Below, in pieces: positions 46,009 to 58,400 of a DNA stretch of 64,000 bases (positions are counted from its first letter, which is position 1; every line of letters begins with the position of its first letter). The stretch is from Phytopythium helicoides. Its lineage: Eukaryota > Oomycota > Peronosporomycetes > Pythiales > Pythiaceae. Both the position numbers and the translations under genes were made by a program. The stretch lies in the NCBI GenBank assembly GCA_024867545.1, contig JANFNE010000011.1, positions 1,407,557 through 1,471,556 of the forward strand, in the 5' to 3' direction. The notes under the pieces were generated by a model. The model was not told where the DNA came from, made no database searches, and saw nothing but the letters and a program-made list of their open reading frames with translations.

Positions 46009-49000
46009 ATGGCGACGCCCAATGGGCTCGTGGTGACTGCGCCAGGAGGCCACGCGCCTGCGCTCGTCCACCGGTGGGTCACGAGCGTTGCGACTGCTTG
46101 GCGACTCGTGTACTGACTGCGGCTGGCAGATACCTGTTTGGACTCAAGGGAGCTGTCAAGAACAACATCGCCTTCACGGAGGAGAACGTGCTCGTGTATC
46201 CGTGCGGGCACAATGTCGTTGTCTACAACATGGAGTCCAAGGAGCAGCAGTTCATCCACGGCCTGGAGACCGGCAGCATCGGCGGCATCACGGCGCTCGG
46301 CATGTCGCCGAGCAAGCGGTAGTGTGCGCTTCTTCTTCTTCTAAACGAGTCTCGATTAATAGCTTACCGTCACGTGGGTGTCGCCAGGTATGTTGCGGTC
46401 GCCGAGCGCGCGGAGAAGGCCGTGGTGCATATCCACGATCTCAACACGCTCCGGAGACGCAAAGTGCTGACGCTGAGCGACAACATGTCGGATACTTGCG
46501 TGTGGGTCGCCTTCTCGAGCGACAACAAGTACTGCGTCACCCAGGGAGGTGCGCCAGACTGGGTACTATCGCTATGGCTATGGGAAAAGTCCAAGCTCTT
46601 GGCGTCGGTTAAGGCTTCCAACCAGGCAGGAGGAGCTGTGAACCAGGTAGATTTCTGCCCAAGCGACCAAACGACGATTTGCGTCAGCGGGCACGGAATC
46701 ATCAAATTCTTTCGCTTTAGCGACGGCCAACTTCGACTGCAGTCCATGCCCCTGAAGAGGGAACCGGCTAACTTTCTTTGTCATGCATGGGTCACAGACG
46801 ACCGCGTGGTTGCGGCGTCCGACAACGGGGAACTGTGGATGTTCGAGCAGCTCGAGTTCCGCCAAGTATTGCCGTCCTCACCCTCCGACGGTAACTCTGT
46901 AAGTTGTATTTTAGGATACTCAAAGGGCTTTGTGTGCGGCGGCTCCAGCGGAATTGTACGCATCTACGATCGAAGCGATGACGGCCGCGAGTTTTACAAA
47001 AAATCCAAGGTGTTTTCAATTGAAGGGAATGCGAGCACCATCCGAAACATTGCCATCAGTCCGACCGAGGACTCGCTCGTGTGCTCACTCGAAAATAACC
47101 AACTCTACGCTCTCACTCTCTCGAGTACGGACATTCTGAAAGAAGATGCGATGAACTTCGACCTCGTGTCGACGTCATTTCACAGCCCAGGACCAAGTGG
47201 CAGCCACATTACTGGTTTAGATGTGTGCATTCGCAAGCCTCTCATTGCCACATGTGGCCTCGATAAATCTGTGCGCATATGGAACTACCTGGACAAGTCG
47301 ACGGACATCATGAAGTTCTTCAAGGAGGATGCATTCTCCGTGGCATTCCACCCGTCAGGTCTGCATATTGTCGTGGGCTTTGCCGATAAGCTCAAAATGC
47401 TCAATATCCTCATGGACGACATCCGTTCGTTCCGCGAGTTTGCGGTCAAGGCGTGTCGAGAAGTACGCTTCAGCCACGGTGGTCAGTTCTTTGCGGCAGC
47501 AAACAACAATGTCGTCCAAGTGTATAGTACCTACACCGGTGACCTCGTGGGAGTCCTTCGTGGGCATTCAAACCGTGTCACGGCTATTACCTGGAAACAG
47601 GACGACCGAAAACTGTTGACCTGTGGAGCTGATGGCGCCATCCTGCTCTGGAACTTACGAACTGCTACGAAAGTGGGGGATGGACATTCTCAGGCACGCT
47701 GCACCTACCTCGATGCAACGATAACGTACGACACGGACGTCATGTACGCATCCGGCACTGACGGATTGCTCAAGGAGATCGACATGGCAACTGGAACCGC
47801 CAGAACAGACCACTTCACAGGCTCCGCACTGGGTCCACTGGTTTTATCAGGCTCACAGCAGCTGCTTTTTGCTGGTACAACGGACCCAACAAAGCCGGGT
47901 TGCATTCGAGCATATCGGCTCCCTCTCGAGAAAGATATAGCACACTCCGCATTGGCGGCAACTCCAACTTCTGCGCCTTCACCTGGAGCGCCAAGCTCTT
48001 CTGGGACCGCTGGGGCAGGTGCAAACGCAAATACTGCCGTGCAATCATTTACGGAATACCAGTGCCACGACCTCCCAGTTACAAGATTACGGATATCGTT
48101 CGACAACCAATATCTGTTTTCTGCAGGAGAAGATGGCTCACTAGCCATCTTTGAGCTTCGAGATCCAAGCAACACTAAGGGCGTCGCTGGTCGAAGTGGT
48201 GGTAACCCTGGGTCAACCGCATCAACCAGTGGTGCTGGGAAAGACAATCGTACTGATGGATCTGGAAATGGCACTTCAAACGGCAACGGCCTTCCGTTTG
48301 CTGAAGAGATATTGGTGACCAAGTCTGACCTTGAAGAAAAGAACCGGCTCATGAATGAGCTCAAAACCAAGGTTGATGAGCTCACACTGCACAATGAATA
48401 TCAACTTCGTCTAAAGGACATGAATTACAAGGAGAAAATCAAGGAAGTTTCAGACAAGTTCACTGCAGAGCTGCTCCAAGACAAACAGCGATGTGGCGAT
48501 TTGCAGCAAGATAAGGTCGATATGGAATCTGAATACCAGAAGAAAATGGAGGACATGGCGCAAATGCACAAGAAGGAGTATCAGGAGCTGAAAGTCACGT
48601 ACGAGGGGAAAGTAGAGGCAGAGAAGGCGCGACTCGCCTCACTAGAGCAAGCACGAGGCGAGCAAAATACGCGATACGAGGAAGAGAACCATCTACTTGT
48701 TGAGAGTCACACTCGATTCTTGGCGGAGATGACGACCGAGTACGATCAGAAGGTTGCACATGAGCAAGCACTCCAGGCACAAAGCGCGAAAGAGAAAGAG
48801 GAGCTAGTGCACACCAACGAGTTGCTCAAGAAGCACCTCGAAGACGACGCGGAAATGGAGATTGAGGACATGAAAATGAAGTACGAGCTCAAGCTGCAGG
48901 AAGAGCGGGAGGCAACACTACGACTCAAGGGTGAGAATGGGATCATGAAGAAGAAGTTCTCGGCGCTCCAAAAAGATATTGAGGATCAAAAGGAGGAGAT

Positions 49001-49997
49001 TCGATCTCTTGAGGAAAAGGGAAAAGAGTTGTTTGAGAACATAAAGGGCCTAGAAAAAGATATCCAAGGTCACAAGAAGGAAATTCGTGAGCGAGAAGAG
49101 ACTATTCAGGACAAGGAGAAGCGTATTTACGATCTCAAGAAGAAGAACCAGGAGCTCGAGAAGTTCAAATTCGTTTTGGACTACAAGATCAAAGAGCTTA
49201 AGCGACAAATCGAGCCACGAGAAAAGGAGATTGCCGACATGAAGAAGCAAATCGAAGAGATGGACGCCGAACTTGAGCAATACCACAAGAGCAACGCAGC
49301 ACTGGATCTTATGATCGGCGAGCTGCGGCTCAAGATGGATGGCATGCAAAAAGAGCTCAGTATACAAGTGGGCGAGGTCGCACTGGGTAAGCTATTGGTA
49401 AAACAGGTGCAAAGCGACTTGACGGCATGCGCACAAGTACTTGAGGATCGCAAGGCTCTGAAGAACGCCGTGATGGCGCTCAACAAAAAGTACGACGAGG
49501 GCGTTGTCCCTGACGCCAAGGAGCCCAACTCGCAGGCGGAGTACAACCGCCAGCGCGACTACCTGGAGCGCGAGGTTGAGTCGCTCAAGCGCAAGATCCT
49601 AAAAGGAATGACTATCAGCGAGAGCGAGCTCCACCGACTGCAGCGCGAGAATGCGCTGCTGACGACGCAGGTGAACGAGCTGCGGCGCGAGTTCCACACC
49701 GTGCGCATGAGCACACGCGAGCTGCAGCAGGACGTCGCTCGACGAGGAATTGGAGGTAGCTCAACGAGCGACAGCAGCTCACGTGAGCTCACCGAGAAGC
49801 TTCGCGAGGCCGCGTTCCAGCGCGAGCACATCTCGCAGCTCAAGGAGCGGCTCACGGGGCTGCAGAAGGCCGTAGGTGGCGCGCTGCGCTTCGCCCTCGC
49901 CGGGACCTCCCAGTCGCCGTCCACGCGTCCACAGCCGCAGCCGCCAGCGTCCAGGAAAGCCGCGTCCTCCCCGGCCCAGCGGCTCCCGCCCGTGTAG
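46009..49997 (+). CDS. CFAP57: Cilia- and flagella-associated protein 57 (WDR65)
   Basis: Axonemal WD-repeat protein linked to inner dynein arm assembly and beat control. Exons 46009-46073, 46130-46318 and 46388-49997 give 1287 residues, close to animal CFAP57 (about 1250). The N-terminal signature RYLFGLKGAVKNNIAFTEEN, VLVYPCGHNVVVYNME, ITALGMSPSKRYVAVAER and DLNTLRRRKVLTLSDN is diagnostic. The first 600 residues are WD40 repeats (for example LRGHSNRVTAITWKQDDRKL, TCGADGAILLWNL); a Ser/Gly/Asn-rich linker follows; the last 600 residues are uninterrupted coiled coil ending in a Pro-rich tail. No frame break was found across almost 4 kb. Confidence 0.92.
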
Positions 49998-50210
49998 ATC
50001 GCCTCGCGCCCCCGTCAATCAAGTTGAATCAACGTGCCATTCCGCACAAGTGTAGCCATGTAGCCATCTCCCCGTTGAAACGCGTCAATTCGTTCGAGGT
50101 TTTACTCCTGCGAGGTTTTTCGCGGCTGCAAAAGTAGCGCCACGTGAAGGGGGGCGAACGTCTTGGCCCCAGTATTGGCCCCGCCCCCCTGGTCATCACT
50201 TGCTGCCGCC

Positions 50211-52240
50211 ATGAAGGTCGCTCGCTGGCTCGCGCTGCTGTCGCTGCTGCTGGCGCTGGCGCTCGCGCGTGGTGCGTCTGTCTATATATCTTGAGTTTGG
50301 TGGGCGAGGGGCGCGGCTGGGGCTGACGAACTGCGGCTGGAGCAGCGCAAGAGGTGGACGAGTTCGACGTCGTGGAGACCGAGGTGAGCGGCCGGCTTTC
50401 TGCAGTTTTTTGGGCGGCGGCGGGGACTGAATGGGGAGCAGGAGGCTGTGACGGAGCAGGCGGAAGGTGGAGGCATCCCGCCGCAGTTTGCGGCGCGGCC
50501 GCCGGTGACGCAGGTGCTCCAGGAGATGATCCCGTTCCAGAACCGTGGGTGGCGTCGAGGATGAGGAGGGAGGGGGAGCGGTGGGCTGATGGGGAGTGCC
50601 GTGGCAGCTGACAACTTTGTGGTCGAGGCGAGTATCGCCGGGTCGCTCGTGGTCTTCTTCGCGCTCTACTTCTTGGGCAAGCGCCAGAACCGAAGCATCG
50701 TCGACAAGTGGTGCGTGCAGTTAGTCCGTGGTGCGGCGGCTTGCAGATGGGGGAGATTGATTGACGCGTTTCGTTTTTGTAGGCTTGAGGACGCGGACCC
50801 GCTGCTGCAGAAGCAGTTCGCGTACACGGCGCTGTCGGGCGAACCCAAGCTCGGTGTCATGGAGGAGAGCCTGACCAACTTCAAGTACTTTTGCACCGGT
50901 CGCCGCTTCTGCACGCGCTTCATTATCGACTTTGAGGCGAGTCGCTACAACTAAGCTGGGATTTACACTTTGTTGTTGTCGCGAAACTAACAACTTGCTG
51001 CGTTTCACTCGATCAGCTCAAGTCTCGCCAGGACCTGTTCGCGACGCTTTTCCGCGTGATCGTGCCTAAGCCCGACTATGTGGTGCGTACATCTTTATCT
51101 TCTTGGTGAACTCTAACAGGAAAGCTGACCGACTTCATGATACTCCCTAGACGTTCCAAGTCGGCCTTGACTCGTCCGTTGTCGACCCTTTCGTGCTCAG
51201 TATTAGTAAGAAGCTTGCCTTCAACGAGCTCGCGAAGGAGTCTCCTGAACTGGTAAATAATTGCTTGTTCGACAGCTCTTTCGAGAAACCGTGGCTGATT
51301 AACTTTGGTATACATGAATCGTACAGATTGCTACCGCCAAGCGCATTGAGCACAACGGCATCCCCAAGTCGTTCTGTATTGCCACGGACAACGGCGATCT
51401 CGTCCAGTCTGCTCTGTCACCCTCGCTGAAGAAGGTGCGTTCATAATTGCACGACATATGCGCGTCGCCAGGAATTCTGTATTTACAATGTGGCTTATGA
51501 TGACGGTTATACAAGGCCCTTACGGAGCTTGAAGACTTCCTCGAGTACTTTGTTATTACGGACCTGAACAAGGCTACCATCAAGTACGTGTCTGGATGAC
51601 TTATCGACAATATAATCAATCAGTGATATCTAACCTTTGATACTGCAGCGGCCTCCCCAAGAATGAGCACCACGTGCTCACTGTTCGCTTCAAGCTTTAC
51701 AGCGGATCCAAGAAGCTGGAAGTGTCGAACGCCATCCAGTTTGTGATCTCGCTGATTGACGGCGTTGGATCAACCATCAAGCTGTCGGCGAATGTTCGTT
51801 TATTTCGGAATCCATACGCTGAAAGGTCAGAAGAACTCACATTGGCGTTGCGGTCACTGATACATACAGGCCAAGCAAATCGCGCAGAAGCGCCGTCTGA
51901 AGATGAAGCTGGAGGAGGAGGCTGAGTCCGAGACGTCCAAGCAAGAGGTCCGTATCATGAACATCCGATAAGTCCCTTGCGAGCTATATTCCTCATGTGC
52001 TGCGCGCTATTGTGATGTATGCAGGAATTGGCCCGCCGTCAGGTCGAGCTTCGTGAGAAGAAGCAGAAGGAGTATGAGTCGCTCTCGTATGAGGAGCAGC
52101 AGCGTATCGACGCACTGAACCAGAAGAAGCTTGCGCGTAAGCGCATGGGTCGCGGCAAGGTCAGTCACGATCGACTACGAGTTGAAGTGCATATTGAGCG
52201 AGTGGGGCTAACTTTTGCGTTTCGTGGCATGCAGAAGTAA
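50211..52240 (+). CDS. CCDC47: CCDC47-like ER membrane protein
   Basis: ER membrane protein of the PAT complex, which assists insertion of multi-pass proteins at the ribosome-translocon. A signal peptide (MKVARWLALLSLLLALALA) is followed by a short acidic luminal region (EVDEFDVVETE), one transmembrane helix (ASIAGSLVVFFALYFLGK) and the conserved cytosolic domain: FKYFCTGRRFCTRFIIDFE, LFATLFRVIVPKPDYV, GIPKSFCIATDNGDLVQSAL, HHVLTVRFKLYSGSKKLEV. It ends in the basic coiled coil usual for the family (EELARRQVELREKKQKEYES ... RKRMGRGKK). The gene has many exons (about twelve) with introns of 50-110 bp; the last exon is only AAG-TAA. Start chosen at 50211 because it alone begins the signal peptide. 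The domain order fits the family fully. Confidence 0.88.
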
Positions 52241-52936
52241 GCAGGTGGAGGCTTGTCCGACCGTAGAGGTTTTCTGCGATTTCCTTCTGTGCTATCATCG
52301 GCCAGCCTATCCATACAGCCGTCATCGCTGAGGATTCGTTAGAACCCATTTAGAAGATCGCAAAGCCGTCTGCTGGCATTGCTGCAACTCCTTTCGTTGC
52401 CCACCCAACGTTGTTCTATTTTGCGGTCTGTGGAGATTCCATGATATTGAAGTTCAAACGTCCAGAAAGATATCCGGTCGACCCGGTTCCTTATCCGGAA
52501 GCCAATCAAACCCGGACCGGTCCGGGTTTCTCTAGGCTTTTGTATGGTCCGGGTTGAATCGCGCGATCTTGACGCGGCGCGATTCATTCATCCCCTTCCT
52601 CTGAACTACTTAGCAGGAAATGCTTCTCGAACATAATCAGTCTAAAAAGCCTATTTGAAGGGCCTCTACACTCGCTGTTCTCGAGGTTCCACTAGGGAAC
52701 TAGCCCTTTCTGCCTATTTGCAGAGGAGAGAAGCGCGTTCTCTCGCCTCATTCCCGAAGAAGCGACGCAGCGAGAAAGGACCCGCGGAGGAGCGCCGCGG
52801 CCTCAGGTAACGCGAGATGGCGCGCGGCCGAGCTCTGCAGCCGCGTGGGGCTCGCGCTGACGGCGTCTGCGTGTCGTGTGGCGGCTCGGCCGAGGCGTAG
52901 ACTGCAGGCACCAAGAGCGCGCGGGACCAGGACGCG
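52241..52936. other. Intergenic with a CCGG-rich palindromic cluster
   Basis: About 700 bp between CCDC47 and MAEA. No gene recognised. A cluster of CCGG-containing motifs spans about 52475-52560, including a 22-bp perfect palindrome at 52508-52529. A CCAATCAA lies at 52502-52509. The MAEA promoter and leader should lie in the 3' part. Confidence 0.45.
52508..52529. repeat. Perfect 22-bp palindrome
   Basis: The arms AAACCCGGACC and GGTCCGGGTTT are exact reverse complements without a spacer. Nearby half-copies (gacccggttcc at 52489, ggtccgggtt at 52546) suggest a repeated site, either a binding site for a dimeric factor or a remnant of a terminal repeat. Confidence 0.8.
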
Positions 52937-54412
52937 ATGGAGCTCAACTACCCGCTGCTGCGCGCGCCCTTCGAGCAGGCCAACAAGGCCTTCCGCCTCC
53001 TACACAAGCAGCTCACGCGCGAGCTCGCGCAGATCGCCGCGCGCGTCGAGGCGCTCGACGAGGCGCAGCACCCCGCGCACCGCATGGACGCCGACGCGAC
53101 CATCGCCGCGCTCGCCGAGATCGCAGACGCCATCTCGGCGCTGCGCCAGGACGCCAAGAGCAAGGCCGGCACACAGGAGAGCTGCCTCGACACGTGCGCC
53201 AAGCGCGCGGGCTACGTCAACGAGCTAGGCCAGATGCTGCTCGACCAGCAGCCTGGCGCCACGCACAAGGCCACGCTGGCGGCTCAGCACGACGCCGCGG
53301 TCAACGACCGCCTCATCGCCGACTTCCTGCTCAGCCGCGGGATGTTTGAGAGCGCCAAGATCATCCAGGACACCAAGCGTGAGTGCCTCATGCGTGTTGT
53401 TGGCAGGAGTTGAAGTCGAATGCTAATGTTTGACCATTCAGAGATCGGACATCTGGTCGACGACGCGCTGTACAAAGAGTGCAACACGCTCGTTCTAGAT
53501 CTAAAGGCGCACAACACAGCCACAGCCATCAACTGGTGTGCGCAGAACGGATCTCGCCTGCGCCGGCTCCAGTCGCCACTAGAGTTTCGCTTGCGGTTTC
53601 AAGAAGTGATTGAGCGCATTCGCGCAAATGAGCGGCTTGAGGCAATTGAGTATGCACGGTCGTTCCTGACCCCGCTGGTCATGCAGCAAGAGAACGAAGA
53701 CTTCAAGCAGGCAGCGCTCAAAAGTATGGAAGTGGCCATGATGACGCTTACCATCGAGTCTCCAGCGACGTGCGGCATCGAGGCGTATCAAGATCTGTTT
53801 GCGGTGGAGCGGTGGCACGAGCTTGTAGAGCTGTTCCGCAAGACTTTCCTCCAGGTGTACGGTATGCACGCTCCTCCGTCGCTCACAATCGCGCTCCATG
53901 CTGGATTATCGACGCTCAATACCCGTGCGTGTCATCGTGTCCGCGACGCACATCTCAAGAAGAAGCTCGTGCGTCGTCGATCGGAGCGCGACGGAGTCAG
54001 TGACGACTGTGATCAAACCAACGAAGATGAAAAGGTCGAGTCGGCAAAGAAGGCAAAACTCGGCAGCAGTGAAGGCGCAAACTCTACCCCTGAAGTGCGT
54101 CTTTTTGACTACCCTGCAACACAAGTGCGAGTGAGCTCTCCTGTGCCGATTTGTCCCGCGTGCAGCGAAGTGGGCAGCCAGCTCTGCCGTGGTATGCCCT
54201 TCGCACATCATCCGCATTCGCGTCTCGTGTGCCGCATGACTCAGAGCGTCATCGACGAGAACAACCCGGCAATTGTGTTACCCAACGGACGTGTGTACAG
54301 CCAGCAAGGCATCACCGCAATGACTCAGCGCAGTCAGGACGGCATGATCCAGTGTGTCGAGACGCACGAGCTGTTTGCTGCTACGGACGTACAGCCTGTG
54401 TATATCTTGTGA
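52937..54412 (+). CDS. MAEA: GID/CTLH E3 ligase subunit MAEA (Gid9/Fyv10)
   Basis: Core catalytic-type subunit of the GID/CTLH ubiquitin ligase. Two exons, 52937-53378 and 53442-54412 (phase-1 intron), give 470 residues. The N terminus (MELNYPLLRAPFEQANKAFR) matches the family start; a LisH/CTLH/CRA region follows (HLVDDALYKECNTLVLDLKA, ALQWC-like INWCAQNGSRLRRLQSPLEF, IEYARSFLTPL). The C terminus is the degenerate RING of this family: ICPACSEVGSQLC, FAHHPHSRLVCRM, DENNPAIVLPNGRVYSQQGI and the final QPVYIL. Between CRA and RING is an insertion of about 60 residues with NLS-like KKAKL and KKKLVRRR, longer than in animal MAEA. Convergent with the KICS2 gene. Confidence 0.9.
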
Positions 54413-54608
54413 TCGACGCCGTCGCCCCATCGATTTGATCCGTGTCTATCAATCAGTACGAGCAACTTCGTCGAGATAAAAGTGCTTGCTGCATTATCGT
54501 CGTCGATAGACAACCATTGACCTAGTCGATATAATTCGACCGCAGAGTACATCCTGTATTTATCCAGTCTAAGCAACATTTGATCCCAAACCGTGTCATA
54601 CGTTTGCT

Positions 54609-57600
54609 CTACGAGCTGATTGTCGACGCAGGCGGAGGAACGAGTCGCGGCTCAAAGACCCCCGAATGCTGTAGGTTCTCAGTTACACTTTGCATAAAGT
54701 CCTACATGGCGGACATTCATAGGTGAGCATTCGATCGTAAACCACAACACCTGACTAACGCACCTGCGCAATTTTGTCGTTGAGGCGACGGCCACCTTCC
54801 ATGAGCAGTACGAGGTACATGGCCTCGTCAACCCTTGTTATGAAGTACGCGGTTTTGGTCTTTCGTTCAGTATGTACAAATCTGTTTTCGGGGAAAAACT
54901 ACCGTTAGAGGCGAGAATGCTTCATGAAGCATAACAAAGGTGAGAACCGCGACGTACGCTGGGCGGTACGAGTCGATAGCGACACGGTTATCCATGATGA
55001 GGCTGACGATATTGGGCCAGTGCTCAAGTGGCGGTGCACGATCCGGGTAGCAAAACACCGCGGGCCAGCTCCGCAAACCCCAAAGCTCCGAGAAATCTTC
55101 AGCTTCTTCCCTCTGTTCGCGATGAACCTGCATGAAGAGCTCATGCTGACTGCTCGCATCCATTTCGTCTGCAGAACTCGTTTCCGCTGCCAATTCGCGC
55201 GCAGATGCCTCAGCTAGCTCCGTTTGGGTTCGGCTAGAGCTCGGGCACAAATATCCGTTTTGGTAATAGTGCGCACCCTTGTCCTCCAGCTCTTGGGTTT
55301 CTAGCATCAGCATGATACGCAGCTTGACTCCATCCCCGCTTCGTTGTGCTGTCGATTTCATTCAAACGGCGTCATTAGCTCCTCATTTCTGGCAGAAGAA
55401 TGCATTCTATGAAAGCACTCAACTCACCTTGCCGCTGGATGAGCACATCCATAAGTTGCAGATACGAGATCCCCAGCGGAGTTCGCACAAAACGCGTCAG
55501 GTCAAGCGACAGGTAGTCGCCACTTGTGCGCTCGAATGGATCGAGCCACTGGTAGAAGTAGAGTGTAAACTTTGCCAGCAGCGAGCGGAAAAAGCGTCGC
55601 GACCACTGGTAGACTGGCAGCGCAAACCCGTCGTCGCGCTCCTGTTTCTTGACAGACAGCGCAATCATCTCGGCCGCGAGTGTGTTCGCGCCGTTTATAA
55701 CACGTCCACCTTGACCGCCGCTTCCCCCGCTATTCCCCGCCGCATTAGCAGCACCATCTGCAGCCGACCCACCGAGAATCACCTGTTCTAGAGTGTTACT
55801 TGGAACGCTGTTGGCTCCACTAGAGCCCACGTACGGGTCACCAGGCTTTTGAAAAAGTCCCTTTGCCACACCGTTGTGGAATGGGATTGGAAGAGCAGCT
55901 GATAGAAGCCCGCCTCGCCTGAGAATATTGCTTTGAGAAAGCAGTCGAGTCAACGTTCCACTGGTCACAGTTAGCGCAACAAAGTCAGCACGCAAACTAT
56001 TGAAACCAAAAGAGAACTGTCGAGACATCGCACCTTGGAGCCTCGGAGACTGGACTAATCGCGTTGCTTTCGACAGACATGACGGACGGGTGTTTCTCAA
56101 GCATGGATGTCTCGTCGCTCGTGTCATACGATGTCTCAACGATGTTGGCATATCGGCTGTTAGGCGGTAAGATCCCGCTTCCCGACAGCAGCGACCCTGC
56201 CAACGGAGGTAGTGCAGAGCTGTATGAATCGTTTACACTGGTTGGACCGGCGAACTGGCTCCGCAGAAGGGAAGAAGTCGAATGGTTTGAGAAACTAGCA
56301 CTCGAGTAGACAGATTCGGACAAACCAGCTTCGTTGTTGTCGTCGCTGTCAGGCAATAGCAGCGGTTCTTCAGCGGGTTCTTCAAACATGGGATAGTCGG
56401 ACACAGCATCGATGTGGTCGCTCCAGGACCGGAGCTGAACCTTGAGTTTGTGCAGCGCTACCATGGACCGCGTAAAATCGTACTGCCCAACATGGATCTC
56501 ACATTGGATCGCGGCGTGAACAGTGCTGAGCTCCTCGATCGCCGACTGCTTCATGGTCTCAAGCAATGGGTGATCAAAGGTGTCAAAGCGCAACAAGAGT
56601 GACTCTAGGAGCTTCAAAGTCTACAGTAAGCGTCGATATTAGTAATACTACGAGGAGAAGATCGGCAAGCGTGCTGCCAAGGAAACATTACGTACACTGC
56701 GGTAGTCACGCGGGACGCTAGATCGCGCGAGCCCTCGGTAGAGCTGAATCATGGGTATACGCAGCTGAAGTACTGTTAGGTTTGGTACGAATTGAGGTTT
56801 CTAGTTGACAAGTGCATGCCACTCACGGAGAAGAATTCGGCGCTCTGTTCGAGGAGCTCAACGTAGTAACTCATATCCCCGCACATGGCCATATCCAAGA
56901 GAAGAAGCGGGTCACTGCCTTCGCCGTACACCTCGCTGCTCATATCACTCTCGCTCGGGCTGGCAATATTTGCATCCGAGGCGGTGCTCCTGGAGCCACC
57001 AGTGTACACTGGCGACTTGGTCACGACGGGGAAATGGCGGCTCTGCCGGTCAACCACGGGCCGCAGCTCGTCCGCTAGATGGTTCATGAGCACTATGAGC
57101 TTGTCGTACATGCCTTCGAGCGTGTCTGACGGCAGCTGGTCGGGCTCGAGGAACTTCATCGAGTGGTAGCTGCGTGCATCACAAGGTCAGGCAGGCGAGG
57201 CAAACTCGCAAAGAGACCGCATCGACGGCCACGTACGTGCTCTCGCAGGAGGCGCCGAGCTTGAGCATGAGCGCAAACGCTCCCCACCCTCCCCAGCCCG
57301 CCGCTCCCTCGTCATCGTCCACGCCCTGCAGCGCCTGCTGGTACTGGAACTTTTCGAGCGCGTCGAAGAACGCGGGCACGTGCATGGTGAAGAGCTGGCT
57401 GACGCGCTCGTCCATCTCTGCTGTCTGGCGCGCGGCCCCCTGCTGCTGCACTTGCTGCTGCTGGTGCTGCTGCTGGTGCTGGAGCTGCGGCCGGTAGAGC
57501 GGCGACAGACTCGGCGTGAGCGCCACGGGGCTGGAGCTGAGCATGTGGAACTGGCCGTTGGGGTAGAACTGGTGCTGCTCGGAGCGCGCGCGCGCCTGGT

Positions 57601-57682
57601 GCTGCGGCGTGCGCTGGCGCAGCAGCTGCTCGCTGGCCGTCGCGTCCTCCGCTAGCGGCCGGCGGCGCTCGCGGCGCTGCAT
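54609..57682 (-). CDS. KICS2: KICSTOR subunit 2-like protein
   Basis: Homologue of KICS2 (C12orf66), part of the KICSTOR complex that places GATOR1 on lysosomes and so couples amino-acid supply to TORC1. Conserved blocks in order: FFDALEKFQYQQALQG, LKLGASCEST then YHSMKFLEP, FDHPLLETMKQSAIEELST, FTRSMVALHKLKVQLRSW, FRSLLAKFTLYFYQWLD, SWPAVFCYPD, LEHWPNIVSLIMDNR and the last exons FVHTERKTKTAYFITRVDEA and DFMQSVTENLQHSGVFEP. In my recollection the human protein has the same order, including FHHPIL, LLAKFSFYF and HWPNV. Several poly-Gln and Ser/Gly insertions make this version longer. About eight exons; start at 57682 is likely but the frame is open to 57805. Stop is at 54609-54611. Confidence 0.8.
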
Positions 57683-58400
57683 CGCCAGCCTGGAGTCGAG
57701 TCGGTCGGTCAGTGCGCGCCGCCGGTCATAAGCATGCTTCCTTGTGGCGAAGGATGAGATGGGGAAAAGAGTGACAGGGTCACTGTGTGCGGTTGCGCAG
57801 GTCATGACGTGCGAGAGGTCCGCTTGACCACGTTGAAGTGCTGTGCACCGAGCTTCAACGGAGGTGCAGACGGAACTGCTGACCGAGCTCGATGGCGCCC
57901 ATGGTCGACAAGACGCTGGCAGAGATAACTCACAAACATGCTATGCTGGAAAAGCAAGCAAACGGAGAAGAATGCAAATGTCGCCCGGCTAAAGAAGGGT
58001 ATGGCATTGAGTGGAACTGTTAGAATCCGCGATCAAGCGCTGTGAATAATACCTTCTCACAAGACCTGCAAGGAAAACATGACATCTTTGAGGATGTAGG
58101 GCAAAAAGGTCTACTGACATGGCCGCGGGACAAAGGAATGCCGTTTTGCTTTTCCAGGTTGAGGCCCATGAGCGAGATCCTAACAATGCGATGTAGCACA
58201 AGGCTCATGACCTAGAGAGTGAAAGTATTGGTAGGCATATGTGAGTAAACTCACGGTCGTGGAGTGCAGCTGCTACTCGTAGTGTTAGCGATCAATGTGT
58301 AGGACTGAAGATTACGCAGGTTTTGCTTGGCTGCAGCGACCGAGAAGTTTTGGATTTTTTGATACATTGGTCACGACAACTATACGTCTGCGGACCGGGG
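57683..58400. other. Intergenic between KICS2-like start and Cys/His-repeat gene end
   Basis: About 720 bp. It should hold the KICS2 promoter. A small plus-strand open frame at 57892-58023 (43 residues, MAPMVDKTLAEITHKHAMLE...) and a second open stretch near 58060-58215 have no recognisable family and no confirmed splice link; they may be remnants of a gene. No repeat seen. Confidence 0.35.

Noticed and set aside
57892..58023. Small 43-residue gene
   Set aside because: Has ATG and stop but no homologue, no clear splice partner and no supporting context; kept only as a remark in the intergenic entry.
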